Source of the DNA: Chryseobacterium sp. | GTDB taxonomy: Bacteria > Bacteroidota > Bacteroidia > Flavobacteriales > Weeksellaceae | Assembly (NCBI RefSeq): GCF_019236175.1 | Contig: NZ_JAFAJM010000001.1 | Span: 62,001-126,000 of the forward strand | Reading direction: 5' to 3' | DNA length: 64,000 nucleotides | In this document: piece after piece, positions 9,726 through 19,775 of the stretch | How the letters are laid out: each line of letters begins with the position of its first letter | Position numbering within the stretch: position 1 is the first letter of the stretch | Program-made: the position numbers and the translations under genes | The notes under the pieces: generated by a model | Told to the model about the DNA's origin: nothing | Databases searched by the model: none | What the model saw: the letters and a program-made list of their open reading frames with translations, nothing else

Positions 9726-12700
9726 ATGAATGTTAAACTACGTGTGCTAAGTGCAGGAGTTTTGTTCTTTATGGGTGGACAAGCTTTGCAGGCGCAAAAA
9801 AAAGCGAATGATACGATTCCTCAGAAAACAAAGGAGATTGATGAAGTCGTGGTGGTCGCTTTTGGAGCACAGAAAAAACAGTCTATTGCTGGATCTGTTA
9901 CAAAAATTGATGCAAAGGAACTTGCTAATGTTCAATCAAGTAATATGATAACATCACTATCCGGTAAGGTAGGTGGAGTTCAGATTACTACTAATTCAGG
10001 ACAGCCTGGAGATCCTCCGCAGGTTAGATTCAGAGGTTTGGGATCTCTTTCTTCTTCTAACAATCCTCTTTATGTTGTGGACGGAATGCCTTTCGGAGGA
10101 AATATTAATTCCCTTAACAACAATGATATTGAAAGTATTACTTTCCTGAAAGATGCATCTGCTAACGCATTATACGGAAGCAGAGGTGCCAACGGAGTTG
10201 TGATGATCACAACAAAGAAAGGGAAGAAAGGAAAAATGAATATTACTTTTGATACAAAATTCGGGGTTAACTCGAGAGCGGTAAAAGAGTATGATCTGAT
10301 CACTGATCCGGGAGAGTTTTACCAGGTTTATTTTGAAAGACTTAGAGTGGGTAATGTTTTTTCAGGAATGAACTATGGCGCAGCTTCTGCAGCAGCGGCA
10401 GCTGATCTTATCGACGGAGTTGAAGGCTTGGCTTATAACGCTTACAATGTTCCGGGTAATCAATTAATTGATCCTGCAACAGGACAACTTAATCCAAATG
10501 CCAAATTGTTATATCGTGATGACTGGCAGAAAGAGATGTTCAAGCCAAATGTGCGACAGGAATATAATGTAAGTCTTCAGGCGGGATCTGAGAAATTAAA
10601 TACTTATTTTTCATTAGGGTATTTGGATGATAAAGGGTTTTTATTAAATTCAGGTTTTAAAAGATTTACAGGACGTTCAAAAGTTGATTATCAGATCACA
10701 GATAAATTAAAATTAAGTACATCTTTAAATTACTCAAGATCAGACCAGTCTTCACCAAACTCTCAATCTACCAGTAGTCAGTATTCTAACTTAATCGGAT
10801 GGGGTAGAAATATCGCACCTATTTACCCAATCTGGGCCAGAAATGCTGATGGTAGCATGAAGTATACTAAAGATGGAGCGAGAATGTATGATTTTGGAAC
10901 AATCAGTAATCCAAACGGAATGGGATTAGCCAGACCTTACGGAGGAGGATTGAATGCATATGCTAAAGCCCAGTTGGATCAGATCAGAAATATTGAAGAT
11001 AATGTGAGCGGTAGAGCGAGTTTGTCTTGGAATTTCTATGACGGATTTGAATTTATCTATAATTTCGGTATGGATATCGTAGACGGTAACTATAGCGGTT
11101 ATGGAAATAATCTGGGTGGAGATTATATTGGTCAGAATGGTCAGGTAAGATCTTCAACTTCTTTCGAGCAGACATTTAACAACCAGCAGTTGTTATCGTG
11201 GAAAAAGAATTTCGGAAGTCATAATTTGGATATTATGATCGGTCATGAAAGTAATGATTATAAAGCTAAAATGCTTTCCGGAACAAGAACGAATCTGGTA
11301 ATTCCTGATTTGACAAATGTGAGTAACGGTTCAAGATTTTCTGATTTAAATGGTTATAATGATAACTATGCTGTTGAAGGATTCTTGTCAAGGGTAAACT
11401 ATGGCTATGCTAATAAGTATTTTGTTAATGCAAGTTTCAGAAGAGATGGTTCTTCTGTTTTCAGTCCTGAAAACAGATGGGGGAATTTCTTCGGTTTAGG
11501 AGGTGCCTGGATGGCTTCTAATGAAGATTTCTTAAAAGGAAATAAAATCATCACGAGCTTAAAACTTAAAGCAAGTTACGGAGAGCAGGGGAATGACGCA
11601 TTGTTTTACCCGGGTTCAGTATCATTGAATCACAGAAGTTATTTTGGATGGGGAAGAAACTATAAAGCTTATCAGGATCAGTATGAGAATATCCCTGATG
11701 CAGGAGGAAATACTTCCATTGTACAAGTGTATGTAGGGAATAAAAATATTAAATGGGAGACTTCCAAAAACTTTAATACAGGTTTTGAATTGGAATTATT
11801 CGGAAGAGTTAATCTAGACGTTGAATATTTCCAGAGAAGAGTAAATGATTTATTGTTTAACTTCCCGATCGCGTTATCTACAGGTACAGCATTCCAGACC
11901 AGAAATGTCGGAGATATGAAAAACACAGGGGTTGAATTAAACCTTTCTGCGGATATCATAAAAGGACAGGATTTTAACTGGTCGGTATTTGGTAATACTA
12001 CCTATTATAAGAATAAAGTGACTTATTTGCCAAGCTCTTTTACTTCAGGACTTTTCAAATTTAATGAAGGGGAGGAAGCGTATACTTATTATATGAGAAA
12101 GTTTGCCGGAGTTAATACAAGTAATGGTAATGCTATTTGGTATCAGGATATTATTGACGCTAATGGTAATGTTACAGGGCAGACAACAACTGAAAATTAT
12201 TCTAATGCTACATTGTATTCATTGGATAAAACTGCCAACCCTAAATTCTATGGTGGTTTTGGTACTAAAGTAGGGTATAAGGGAATTAACCTTGCTGTAA
12301 ACTTTGGATATCAGTTTGGTGGTTATATGTATGATAGTATGTATGCCGGAATGCTTCAGTCAAGAGCATCTGGAGATGTTACTAATTTCCATAAAGATAT
12401 TTACAATACGTGGACACCTACAAATACTTCAGCACCATTACCTGCTGTTGACAGGGTAAGACAGAATAATATGGCGACTTCAGACCTGTTCTTAATCAAG
12501 TCAGATTATATCAGTCTTGAAGATGTGTCAATTACTTATGACTTAAATAAAAATCTTCTTCCGAATGGACTTTCCGGAGTTACTTTCGGAGTGTTCGGGA
12601 CTAATCTTGCACTTTGGTCAAAAAGAAAAGGAATGGATCCTCGTTTGAACAATTTGGGGAACTCTTTGGAAACTAATGGTGTTTCTACCAATAAATATGG

Positions 12701-12743
12701 TGCACAGAGAACAATTTCTTTAGGTTTAACGGTTAAATTTTAA
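9726..12743 (+). CDS. SusC/RagA-family TonB-linked outer-membrane protein (pair 1)
   Basis: TonB-dependent importer barrel that works with the next gene, a SusD lipoprotein, to take a bulky nutrient across the outer membrane. The 1005-aa protein has a signal peptide ending at QALQAQ, a TonB-box-like EIDEVVVVAFG (about 38-48), a plug domain with RFRGLGSLSSSNNPLYVVDGMPF and LKDASANALYGSRGANGVVMITTKKGKKG, and a C-terminal barrel ending in an aromatic beta-strand (ISLGLTVKF). The carboxypeptidase-regulatory-like domain often found before the plug is absent. No glycoside hydrolase or protease neighbour hints at the substrate, so it is an orphan pair. Confidence 0.95.
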   Translation: MNVKLRVLSAGVLFFMGGQALQAQKKANDTIPQKTKEIDEVVVVAFGAQKKQSIAGSVTKIDAKELANVQSSNMITSLSGKVGGVQITTNSGQPGDPPQVRFRGLGSLSSSNNPLYVVDGMPFGGNINSLNNNDIESITFLKDASANALYGSRGANGVVMITTKKGKKGKMNITFDTKFGVNSRAVKEYDLITDPGEFYQVYFERLRVGNVFSGMNYGAASAAAAADLIDGVEGLAYNAYNVPGNQLIDPATGQLNPNAKLLYRDDWQKEMFKPNVRQEYNVSLQAGSEKLNTYFSLGYLDDKGFLLNSGFKRFTGRSKVDYQITDKLKLSTSLNYSRSDQSSPNSQSTSSQYSNLIGWGRNIAPIYPIWARNADGSMKYTKDGARMYDFGTISNPNGMGLARPYGGGLNAYAKAQLDQIRNIEDNVSGRASLSWNFYDGFEFIYNFGMDIVDGNYSGYGNNLGGDYIGQNGQVRSSTSFEQTFNNQQLLSWKKNFGSHNLDIMIGHESNDYKAKMLSGTRTNLVIPDLTNVSNGSRFSDLNGYNDNYAVEGFLSRVNYGYANKYFVNASFRRDGSSVFSPENRWGNFFGLGGAWMASNEDFLKGNKIITSLKLKASYGEQGNDALFYPGSVSLNHRSYFGWGRNYKAYQDQYENIPDAGGNTSIVQVYVGNKNIKWETSKNFNTGFELELFGRVNLDVEYFQRRVNDLLFNFPIALSTGTAFQTRNVGDMKNTGVELNLSADIIKGQDFNWSVFGNTTYYKNKVTYLPSSFTSGLFKFNEGEEAYTYYMRKFAGVNTSNGNAIWYQDIIDANGNVTGQTTTENYSNATLYSLDKTANPKFYGGFGTKVGYKGINLAVNFGYQFGGYMYDSMYAGMLQSRASGDVTNFHKDIYNTWTPTNTSAPLPAVDRVRQNNMATSDLFLIKSDYISLEDVSITYDLNKNLLPNGLSGVTFGVFGTNLALWSKRKGMDPRLNNLGNSLETNGVSTNKYGAQRTISLGLTVKF

Positions 12744-12748
12744 TTAAA

Positions 12749-14215
12749 ATGAAAAAAATATTCGGTATATTATTTTGTTCCGCTTTAGTATTGACAGGGT
12801 GTAGCAAAGATTATTTGGACACTGATCTGGAGTCAACAAATAATGAACAGCAGATTGCAACATCTCCAACAGCTTTACAAGGGCTTGTTAATGGGGTGTA
12901 CACCAGTCTTCATACGTACGGTTTATCTGAATCTGCTACTCATGAGGCATTCGGACATAAAGCAGTGCTTTCTGCAATGGATATGATGTCTAATGATATG
13001 GTTCAGACAAGAGGGAGCTGGTTCGCCTCTTTTTATAACTATACAGGAAGGATTCAGTCTAGTGTTAGAACTACGATGATCTGGAATACTTATTATCAGC
13101 AGATTAAAGCAGTGAATAATGTTATTGCTTCTATTGAAAAGACAGGAGTAACGCCTCAGAACAAAGCAATTTATGGTCAGGCACTGGCATTAAGAGGATA
13201 TTTCCATTTTATGCTGGCTCGTATTTTTGGGCCTACTTATGCAGGACATGCTTCAGCTGATAGTGTTCCTTTATATACAGAGGTTACGCTTGTTGGGAAA
13301 CCGCGTTCTACTGTGGAGGTTGTTTATAAGCAGATAGTGGATGACTTAACAAGATCATTAGGCTATTTGAATGGATATAAAAGAGAAAATAAAGAAAAAG
13401 TAGATCTAAGTATTGCTCAGGCGTTTCTGGCAGAAGTGTCATTAGAAATGGGTGATTATGCTAAAGCCGCTGAAATGGCTCATAAAGCCAGGTTGCCATA
13501 TGTGCAGCCAACACAGGAACAGTGGCTTGATGGATTCTATGATTTACAGGCAAGCCCGGATGCTATGTGGGGTGGAATTATTTCAGAATCTACAACTTCT
13601 TTCGTAGCAAGTTTCTTTGCTCATTTTGATAATACGGATCCTAACGGGTATGCTGGAGGATTAGCCTTTATTAAATCTATTGATAAGAGATTATATGAAG
13701 CGATGCCGGCTACGGATTACAGAAAGTCAGCTTATCAGGCTACTAACGGAGCAGCTCCTTATGATGGTGAAGATGATCATGTTTACCTGCCTCAATATGC
13801 GAATATTAAATTCAGAGATCAGTCTATTGGTAACGGAGGAGATTATATTTATATGAGAGCTTCTGAAATGTATTATATCGAAGCTGAAGCTTTGGCGAGA
13901 ACAGGAAATGAAGCACAGGCAAAGGCTGTTTTAAGTGAGATTACTACTTCAAGAAATTCTGCCTATACGGTAACTGCTTCTGGAGCTGCGTTGATTAACG
14001 AAATTATCTTACAGAAAAGAATCGAACTTTGGGGTGAAGGTTGTGCCTGGACGGATATGAAAAGGTTGGGTGTAGACTTGGTAAGAGATTACCCTGGAAG
14101 TAACCATGTTCTTCTGTCAGGTAAATTAAATATTCCTGCTGGTGATCTGAGATTTACTTATCAGATTCCTCAGGCGGAAATATTAGCTAATCCTGCTGTA
14201 AAGCAAAATCCTTAA
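12749..14215 (+). CDS. SusD/RagB-family nutrient-binding lipoprotein (pair 1)
   Basis: Surface lipoprotein lid for the SusC barrel encoded 5 nt upstream. The 488-aa protein has a lipobox (LVLTGCSKDYLDT) with lipidated C18, the N-terminal SusD-like region, TPR-like helices (for example AIYGQALALRGYFHFMLARIFG), and the RagB/SusD C-terminal segment with YYIEAEALARTGN and the ELWGEGCAWTDMKRLG motif. All are standard family marks. The ligand cannot be read from sequence. Co-transcription with susC is clear from spacing; a terminator follows 28 nt after the stop. Confidence 0.95.
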   Translation: MKKIFGILFCSALVLTGCSKDYLDTDLESTNNEQQIATSPTALQGLVNGVYTSLHTYGLSESATHEAFGHKAVLSAMDMMSNDMVQTRGSWFASFYNYTGRIQSSVRTTMIWNTYYQQIKAVNNVIASIEKTGVTPQNKAIYGQALALRGYFHFMLARIFGPTYAGHASADSVPLYTEVTLVGKPRSTVEVVYKQIVDDLTRSLGYLNGYKRENKEKVDLSIAQAFLAEVSLEMGDYAKAAEMAHKARLPYVQPTQEQWLDGFYDLQASPDAMWGGIISESTTSFVASFFAHFDNTDPNGYAGGLAFIKSIDKRLYEAMPATDYRKSAYQATNGAAPYDGEDDHVYLPQYANIKFRDQSIGNGGDYIYMRASEMYYIEAEALARTGNEAQAKAVLSEITTSRNSAYTVTASGAALINEIILQKRIELWGEGCAWTDMKRLGVDLVRDYPGSNHVLLSGKLNIPAGDLRFTYQIPQAEILANPAVKQNP

Positions 14216-14243
14216 GAAGTTAATTTATTTCTAAAAATACCAG

Positions 14244-14275
14244 AGAGGTTGTCTACATAGACAGCCTCTTTTTTT
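14244..14275 (+). terminator. Intrinsic terminator after SusC/SusD pair 1
   Basis: AGAGGTTGTCT (14244-14254) pairs with AGACAGCCTCT (14259-14269) with one G-U pair, followed by a T run to 14275. Confidence 0.9.
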
Positions 14276-14276
14276 A

Positions 14277-14579
14277 TGCTGTTTTTAGGATATATTTTAG
14301 CTACCAGATTTATTTTCTACATAAAAAAATATTTAAATATGAGTTTGGTATATTTTTTTCTTATTCGATAGGTTTTATTCCTGTTCTGAAATTTTTTATA
14401 ATTAACAAATAATATTTCTTAGTTTTCTAAAATCGTTAAAATTCGTTTTTTGATATTTGTTTTTTTTACCAGTTTTTTTTATCGTAAAAAATATTAACTC
14501 ATTTAACATAATGATAGTAAATTTTTTAATCAAAAAAAGTAGAGTTAATATGTGGGAAATGGCTTCCAGACGTAAAAAG
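14277..14579. other. AT-rich spacer without a recognisable gene
   Basis: About 300 bp, rich in T runs, between the terminator of pair 1 and the promoter of pair 2. No coding frame or RNA gene is supported. Confidence 0.55.
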
Positions 14580-14611
14580 CTTGCGAATGTTAATATTTAT
14601 TAACATATTTG
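14580..14611 (+). promoter_or_regulatory. Promoter of SusC/SusD pair 2 with embedded palindrome
   Basis: CTTG (14580-14583), a 20-nt spacer, then CATATTTG (14604-14611). The spacer contains GTTAATATTTATTAAC (14589-14604), the same dyad as in the promoter of pair 1 at the same distance from the -7 box. Confidence 0.65.
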
Positions 14612-14644
14612 TCACCTTAAAATTTATTAATAAAATTTGTTAAT

Positions 14645-17527
14645 ATGAATGTGAAACTAAGTGTGTTAAGTGTTGGGGCTTTGTTTTTCGTAGGGCAGTC
14701 AGCTTTTGCGCAAAAAACAAAAAAGGATTCGGCGACAACACAACAGATCGAAGAGGTTGTAATGGTTGGGTTCGGTCAGAAAAAGACCGTACAGGAGATC
14801 ACAGGTGCTGCAAGTAAAATGTCTGGGAAGGCTATTGAGGATGTACCTGTTGCTTCGGTAGACAAAATGTTACAGGGAAGAGTGACCGGGGTTCAAGCCG
14901 GGAGTGCTTCAGGACAGCCGGGAGGTTTTGCGAATGTAAGGGTAAGAGGGGTGTCCTCTATTAATGGTGTAACCTCTCCAATTTATATTGTAGATGGTGT
15001 TAGAATTGCCAACGGAAGTTTAGGAACTGCCAATGGTACATCAAACCTTACTAACGTTCTTGCAAACCTAAGTCCGGATGATGTAGAGAGTATTACAGTT
15101 TTAAAAGATGCTGTTTCTACAGCAGTTTATGGAGCTGATGCTGGTGCAGGGGTAATTGTAATTACCACTAAATCCGGTAAGAAAGGAAAACCTAGATTCA
15201 ATTTATCATTCAATAGTGGTTTCAACCAGCAAGCGGTTGATATGCACAGAGGATATACTGCAGGAGAATATAAAACATATTTAAGAGATATGTTCAACAA
15301 CACCTATAATACCAATTATAGTGTTGAAGAAATCGCAGCAGGAGCATTATCGTCTAAATTATCTGCTTCCAATAACGGACAGGCAATGTCTATCATGGGA
15401 TCGCCATACGATACCAACTGGTTAGATGTTTCAAGAAAAGACGGATATCAGCAGAATACTGACTTCAGTATGTCAGGAGGTAATGATAAGTTTACGTACT
15501 ATGTGGCTGCCAATATGTTTGAACAGAACAGTATTATTAAGAACTCTTTCTTCAAGAGATTATCTTATACTACGAAATTGAGCTATCAGGCAACAGATAA
15601 ATTAAAAATCAGTACAGATTTCCAGATTTCACATAGTAAAACAAGAACATTGAGTGATGCAGGGGCGTTTTCAAACCCTATCTTATCTCAATATTTTAAC
15701 AGACCCACAGATCCGGCTAGAAACCCTGACGGTTCTTGGTATTTAGGAAACCCTGCGAACAGCAGATTGAGCAATAACCAGTTTAACCCAGGTTTCTTAC
15801 TCGATAACAATTATATTCAGGCTGGTACATTCAGAGCTTTTGCAAATGTAAATATTGAATATAAAATCCTGAAGAATCTAACGTATAGATTTGTATTCTC
15901 TCCTGAATATATCAGCATGGAGGAAGATACATACTGGAACCCTCTTCACGGTGACGGATATACTTATGGAGGATATCAGAGAACTTCAGTGAACAGATAT
16001 TTCAACTTCAACGTACAGAATATCTTAGACTATTCACAAAAGTTTGGTAAGCATAATGTAGGGGCTTCATTAATTCAGGAAGCATATAAGAGTGACAGAA
16101 AATTCTTAAGAGCAACCGGTATTACAGTAGGTACTCCAACATTGGAAACGTTAAGTAACTTCGTTGTACCTTACGGTTATCAGGGAACTAGAGGTATTAA
16201 CTCCAGATACGGATATGCAGCAACAGGACATTATGACTATGATAAAATGTTATTAATTGATGCATCATATCGTAGAGACGTGCTTTCTCAGTTTACACCG
16301 GGAAATAAAGCAGGTAACTTCTGGTCTGTGGGTGCAGGATTTGACCTTGCAAGACTGAGTTTCGTAAAAGAACTGCAAGCTATCTCTATGGCTAAATTCA
16401 GAGCGTCATATGGTAAATTAGGTAACCAGGTTAATGCTAACCCGTACGCACTATACGCTTATGATACGAACTATAATGATTATGCAGCAGGTAGATATTA
16501 TAATGTTTACAATCCAAACTTATCTTGGGAAACTGTTAATCCATTCAACGTAGGTATTGATTTAGGGTTCTTGAGAAACAGAATTACAGTGAGCGCTGAA
16601 TACTATAACAAGAAAACTAAAAACCTAATCTATAATGTTCCTTTATCTCTAGCTCAGGGTGGAAATATCAATGATAACGGTACCATAAAGTACGGTCTGA
16701 TGGTTGATAACGTAGGATCTCTTGTTAATAAAGGTTTTGAATTCTCAGTAAATGCTGATGTATTCAAAGGAGACAGAGATCAGTTGAACTGGTCAATCGG
16801 TGCTAACCTTTCCACACTTAAAAATGAAGTTACAGAACTTTATGGAGGTAATGTAGATACCGGTACTACTACGCTTAGAGTAGGAGAAGGTGTTCGTTCA
16901 TTCTATTTAAGAAAATGGGCGGGAGTAGATCCTTCAAACGGTGATCCATTATGGTATATCAACGGTGTTGACGGTGCTACAACTAATGATTATAACAAAG
17001 CTAAACAGGCTGTTCAGGGATCTTTCCTAAGTACAGTTTTTGGTGGGGCTAATACTAGTATTTCATACAAAGGATTTGCTTTAGATCTACAGTTTACTTA
17101 CGGATTCGGAGGTAAAATCTATGATAACTGGGCAAGTTATTCGTACAGTGACGGACAGTACTCTTTAAACTATCCTGGATACGGAGATGTGATGGGAGAT
17201 TACTGGACTCCACAAAATACAACTGCAGCTAACCCAAGACCTATCAGCGGTGGAAATAAACTTTCCAACAGAGCTTCAACAAGATTCTTATACGATGCAG
17301 ATTATATCCGATTGAGCAATGCTAAATTCGGTTATACCTTTACAGGAGAATTCCTTAAAGGATCAGGACTTAACTCTTTACAGGTATATGTAATGGCTAA
17401 CAACGCGTGGACATACAGATTTGATAAGAGATTAAATTTCGACCCTGAAACTAATATCTCAGGATATACAGATTTAAGCTTACCTGTATTGAAGTCATTC
17501 GTATTTGGTGTTAATATTAGCTTTTAA
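14645..17527 (+). CDS. SusC/RagA-family TonB-linked outer-membrane protein (pair 2)
   Basis: Second orphan SusC importer (960 aa). The signal peptide MNVKLSVLSVGALFFVGQSA closely resembles that of pair 1. It is followed by the TonB-box-like EEVVMVGFG, a plug with RVRGVSSINGVTSPIYIVDGV and LKDAVSTAVYGADAGAGVIVITTKSG, and a barrel ending in VFGVNISF. The plug motif YGADAGAG replaces the usual YGSRGANG, so the mature protein is clearly diverged from pair 1 even though the 5' ends match. There is no N-terminal carboxypeptidase-like domain. Its SusD partner starts 11 nt downstream. Substrate unknown. Confidence 0.95.
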   Translation: MNVKLSVLSVGALFFVGQSAFAQKTKKDSATTQQIEEVVMVGFGQKKTVQEITGAASKMSGKAIEDVPVASVDKMLQGRVTGVQAGSASGQPGGFANVRVRGVSSINGVTSPIYIVDGVRIANGSLGTANGTSNLTNVLANLSPDDVESITVLKDAVSTAVYGADAGAGVIVITTKSGKKGKPRFNLSFNSGFNQQAVDMHRGYTAGEYKTYLRDMFNNTYNTNYSVEEIAAGALSSKLSASNNGQAMSIMGSPYDTNWLDVSRKDGYQQNTDFSMSGGNDKFTYYVAANMFEQNSIIKNSFFKRLSYTTKLSYQATDKLKISTDFQISHSKTRTLSDAGAFSNPILSQYFNRPTDPARNPDGSWYLGNPANSRLSNNQFNPGFLLDNNYIQAGTFRAFANVNIEYKILKNLTYRFVFSPEYISMEEDTYWNPLHGDGYTYGGYQRTSVNRYFNFNVQNILDYSQKFGKHNVGASLIQEAYKSDRKFLRATGITVGTPTLETLSNFVVPYGYQGTRGINSRYGYAATGHYDYDKMLLIDASYRRDVLSQFTPGNKAGNFWSVGAGFDLARLSFVKELQAISMAKFRASYGKLGNQVNANPYALYAYDTNYNDYAAGRYYNVYNPNLSWETVNPFNVGIDLGFLRNRITVSAEYYNKKTKNLIYNVPLSLAQGGNINDNGTIKYGLMVDNVGSLVNKGFEFSVNADVFKGDRDQLNWSIGANLSTLKNEVTELYGGNVDTGTTTLRVGEGVRSFYLRKWAGVDPSNGDPLWYINGVDGATTNDYNKAKQAVQGSFLSTVFGGANTSISYKGFALDLQFTYGFGGKIYDNWASYSYSDGQYSLNYPGYGDVMGDYWTPQNTTAANPRPISGGNKLSNRASTRFLYDADYIRLSNAKFGYTFTGEFLKGSGLNSLQVYVMANNAWTYRFDKRLNFDPETNISGYTDLSLPVLKSFVFGVNISF

Positions 17528-17538
17528 AAAAAGAAACA

Positions 17539-18945
17539 ATGAATAAAATAATAAAAATAGCATTATTATCAATCGGGGTTCTAGCTACCACAACAGCTTG
17601 TTCCGATGATTTTGTAGACAGAGAGTTTTATCAGGAAGTACAACAGGGTCCTCTTAAAACTGAAAATGAGGTGGTATCATTCGTAAGAGGTGGTTATGAT
17701 GTAATGCGTGCCAAAGAATATTACGGTGCGGACTTCTTAGCCTATGGTGAAGTAAGATCTGACGAAATGTACAGTAACCTTGCAGGAGGATACTATCAGA
17801 ACGTTATGAACTATACGATGCTTTCTAATGATCCATATGCAGTAGATACATACAGCAGAATTTACGAATTGGTTGGAAAAGCCAATATTGTAATCAACAC
17901 TGATATGGCAACTATCGAGGGTACGGATCTGAACAGAAAAAATGCTAAATATGCTCAGGGACAGGCTTACGCGCTAAGAGCGATTGCATTCTTTGATGCT
18001 TTAAGATTATACGGACAAAAGTATATTGCTAACGGAAAATCTTTAGGAATTGTTCTTCCTTTAAAATATGATCCGAAAGCAATGATGGCCAGAGCGACTA
18101 TTGCTGAAAGTGAAGCTCAGATTGAAGCTGACTTTACAAAAGCCATCGAAATAATGACTGCTAACGGATCTGCTGCCAGTGTAATTAAAACAGAACTTAC
18201 CGTTAATTCTATAAAAGGATTAATGTCAAGATTCTACCTTTACAAAGGAGATTATGCAAAAGTAAGATCACTTACTAACGATCTTATCGGGAAATATAGC
18301 GTTGTTTCTGCTGCTCTTTTACAGGAATCTTTCAGATATACATTGAACGGAGCTGCTCCGAACTCTATTTTTGAACTGGCTGTAGGAATTAACTCATCTC
18401 TTTCTACATCATCTTACAGACAAAGACTGAATCCGAACGGTTACGGAAACATTGTTGTAAACGCGAGTACTGAAGCTGCTTACAACAATAATGATATCAG
18501 AAAAACTTTCATTACTACTTTAAGCGGACAGAAATACCTTTCTTACAGCTCTAATTCAAGCGGTATCGGAAAATATACTCAGGGTGTAGGTGCTGATAAC
18601 ATCAAAATGCTTCGTTATGAAGAGATTTTATTAAACGGTGTTGAAGCAGAATTAAACGGAGGTGATCCGGCTAAAGCTCTTGCTTATTATAATCAGGTGA
18701 TTACCAATAGAGGGTTAACGGCGGCAACTACTGTTGATATGCCGGCTCTTAAACTGGAAAGAATGAAAGAACTTCTTGGAGAAGGTGTTAGACAATGGGA
18801 TTTAAGAAGATGGGGCGATAATGTTCCAAGACCTGCAGGTGCTAAAACAGATGCAGACCTTAATGCATTCCCTATTCCAAGACAGGAAACGGATAAAAAC
18901 GGTACTTTAGTAGAACCGAATCCAGGGTATGATAATTCTAAATAA
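17539..18945 (+). CDS. SusD/RagB-family nutrient-binding lipoprotein (pair 2)
   Basis: 468-aa surface lipoprotein partner of the preceding SusC. The lipobox is LATTTACSDDFVDRE with lipidated C21. TPR-like helices include GQAYALRAIAFFDALRLYG, and the C-terminal SusD region has LRYEEILLNGVEAELNGGDP and ELLGEGVRQWDLRRWGDNVPRP. Length and motifs are standard. The C-terminal end (FPIPRQETDKNG...NPGYDN) matches the usual SusD finish. Ligand not deducible; no catabolic genes lie alongside. Confidence 0.95.
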   Translation: MNKIIKIALLSIGVLATTTACSDDFVDREFYQEVQQGPLKTENEVVSFVRGGYDVMRAKEYYGADFLAYGEVRSDEMYSNLAGGYYQNVMNYTMLSNDPYAVDTYSRIYELVGKANIVINTDMATIEGTDLNRKNAKYAQGQAYALRAIAFFDALRLYGQKYIANGKSLGIVLPLKYDPKAMMARATIAESEAQIEADFTKAIEIMTANGSAASVIKTELTVNSIKGLMSRFYLYKGDYAKVRSLTNDLIGKYSVVSAALLQESFRYTLNGAAPNSIFELAVGINSSLSTSSYRQRLNPNGYGNIVVNASTEAAYNNNDIRKTFITTLSGQKYLSYSSNSSGIGKYTQGVGADNIKMLRYEEILLNGVEAELNGGDPAKALAYYNQVITNRGLTAATTVDMPALKLERMKELLGEGVRQWDLRRWGDNVPRPAGAKTDADLNAFPIPRQETDKNGTLVEPNPGYDNSK

Positions 18946-18966
18946 TTAGAAAATAATTATAAACTT

Positions 18967-18995
18967 AAGCCACTCCTTCATGGGGTGGCTTTTAT
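18967..18995 (+). terminator. Intrinsic terminator after SusC/SusD pair 2
   Basis: AAGCCACTCC (18967-18976) pairs with GGGGTGGCTT (18982-18991) with one G-U pair, followed by a T-rich tract. Confidence 0.88.
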
Positions 18996-19022
18996 TTTGT
19001 TATTTTTGTTAAAAATAGGTCC

Positions 19023-19697
19023 ATGAAAAAAATATTCTTAATCTTGTTTTGTGGTGCAGTGTCTGCAGTGAATGCTCAAATGGGTAACGAAAATGTTTCC
19101 TACTCAAACGGAATCTTTTATACCCGCGCCAACAGACCTACCAATAAAGAGAATGTGATCGACGGTAATCCTTACATCAACGGAGATAAGTTTAATAAAG
19201 TAGTTATCCATGGGTATAACAAAAATATTCAGGATTTGCGATATAATGCTTACGAAGATGAAATGGAATTTAAAATGGGTGAAGACCTGTACTATGTCAA
19301 TAAAACGAATGATATTAAAATTCAGTTTCCGGCACTTAATAAAATCTATGAATCTCTTACTTATACCTATGACGGAAAAACAAAAGCCGGATATTTGGTA
19401 GTGCTTGCTGATAATCCTAAGTTCTCTTTATATAAAAGGGAGCGGGTTGAGCTGTTAAAAGGAGAGAAAAGTCCTAATGCATTTACAAAAGATGCTAATG
19501 ATTATTATGCAAAAGATAAAGATCTTTATCTGGTCGCCAGAGACAAAACATTCTATAAATTTCCTAAAAACATCAATGATGCAGCAGGCATTTTTTCAGT
19601 AGATAAAAAGGAACTGGAGAATTTTGTGAAATCCAATAAAATTAATTTCGGTAAAGAACCGGATATGATTAAACTGATGGAATTTGTAAACAAGTAG
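19023..19697 (+). CDS. Secreted protein of unknown function
   Basis: 224-aa protein with a clean signal peptide (MKKIFLILFCGAVSAVNAQ), so probably periplasmic or outer-membrane associated. I do not recognise a family. The mature part is rich in Lys, Asn, Asp and Tyr, has no cysteine, and shows no internal membrane segment; segments such as LYLVARDKTFYKFPKN suggest beta structure. It lies between two terminators, so it is a single-gene unit. A TATTTTTG box at 19001-19008 may be its -7 element, placed in the tail of the preceding terminator. No function is inferred. Confidence 0.8.
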   Translation: MKKIFLILFCGAVSAVNAQMGNENVSYSNGIFYTRANRPTNKENVIDGNPYINGDKFNKVVIHGYNKNIQDLRYNAYEDEMEFKMGEDLYYVNKTNDIKIQFPALNKIYESLTYTYDGKTKAGYLVVLADNPKFSLYKRERVELLKGEKSPNAFTKDANDYYAKDKDLYLVARDKTFYKFPKNINDAAGIFSVDKKELENFVKSNKINFGKEPDMIKLMEFVNK

Positions 19698-19708
19698 ATC
19701 TATATATC

Positions 19709-19734
19709 AACCCTTGCTTTCAGCAGGGGTTTTT
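19709..19734 (+). terminator. Intrinsic terminator
   Basis: AACCCTTGCT (19709-19718) pairs with AGCAGGGGTT (19722-19731) with one G-U pair around a 3-nt loop, then T residues to 19734. Confidence 0.85.
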
Positions 19735-19775
19735 ATTTCTTATTATTTCTTATTTTTGCTGTACAATAATGAATA

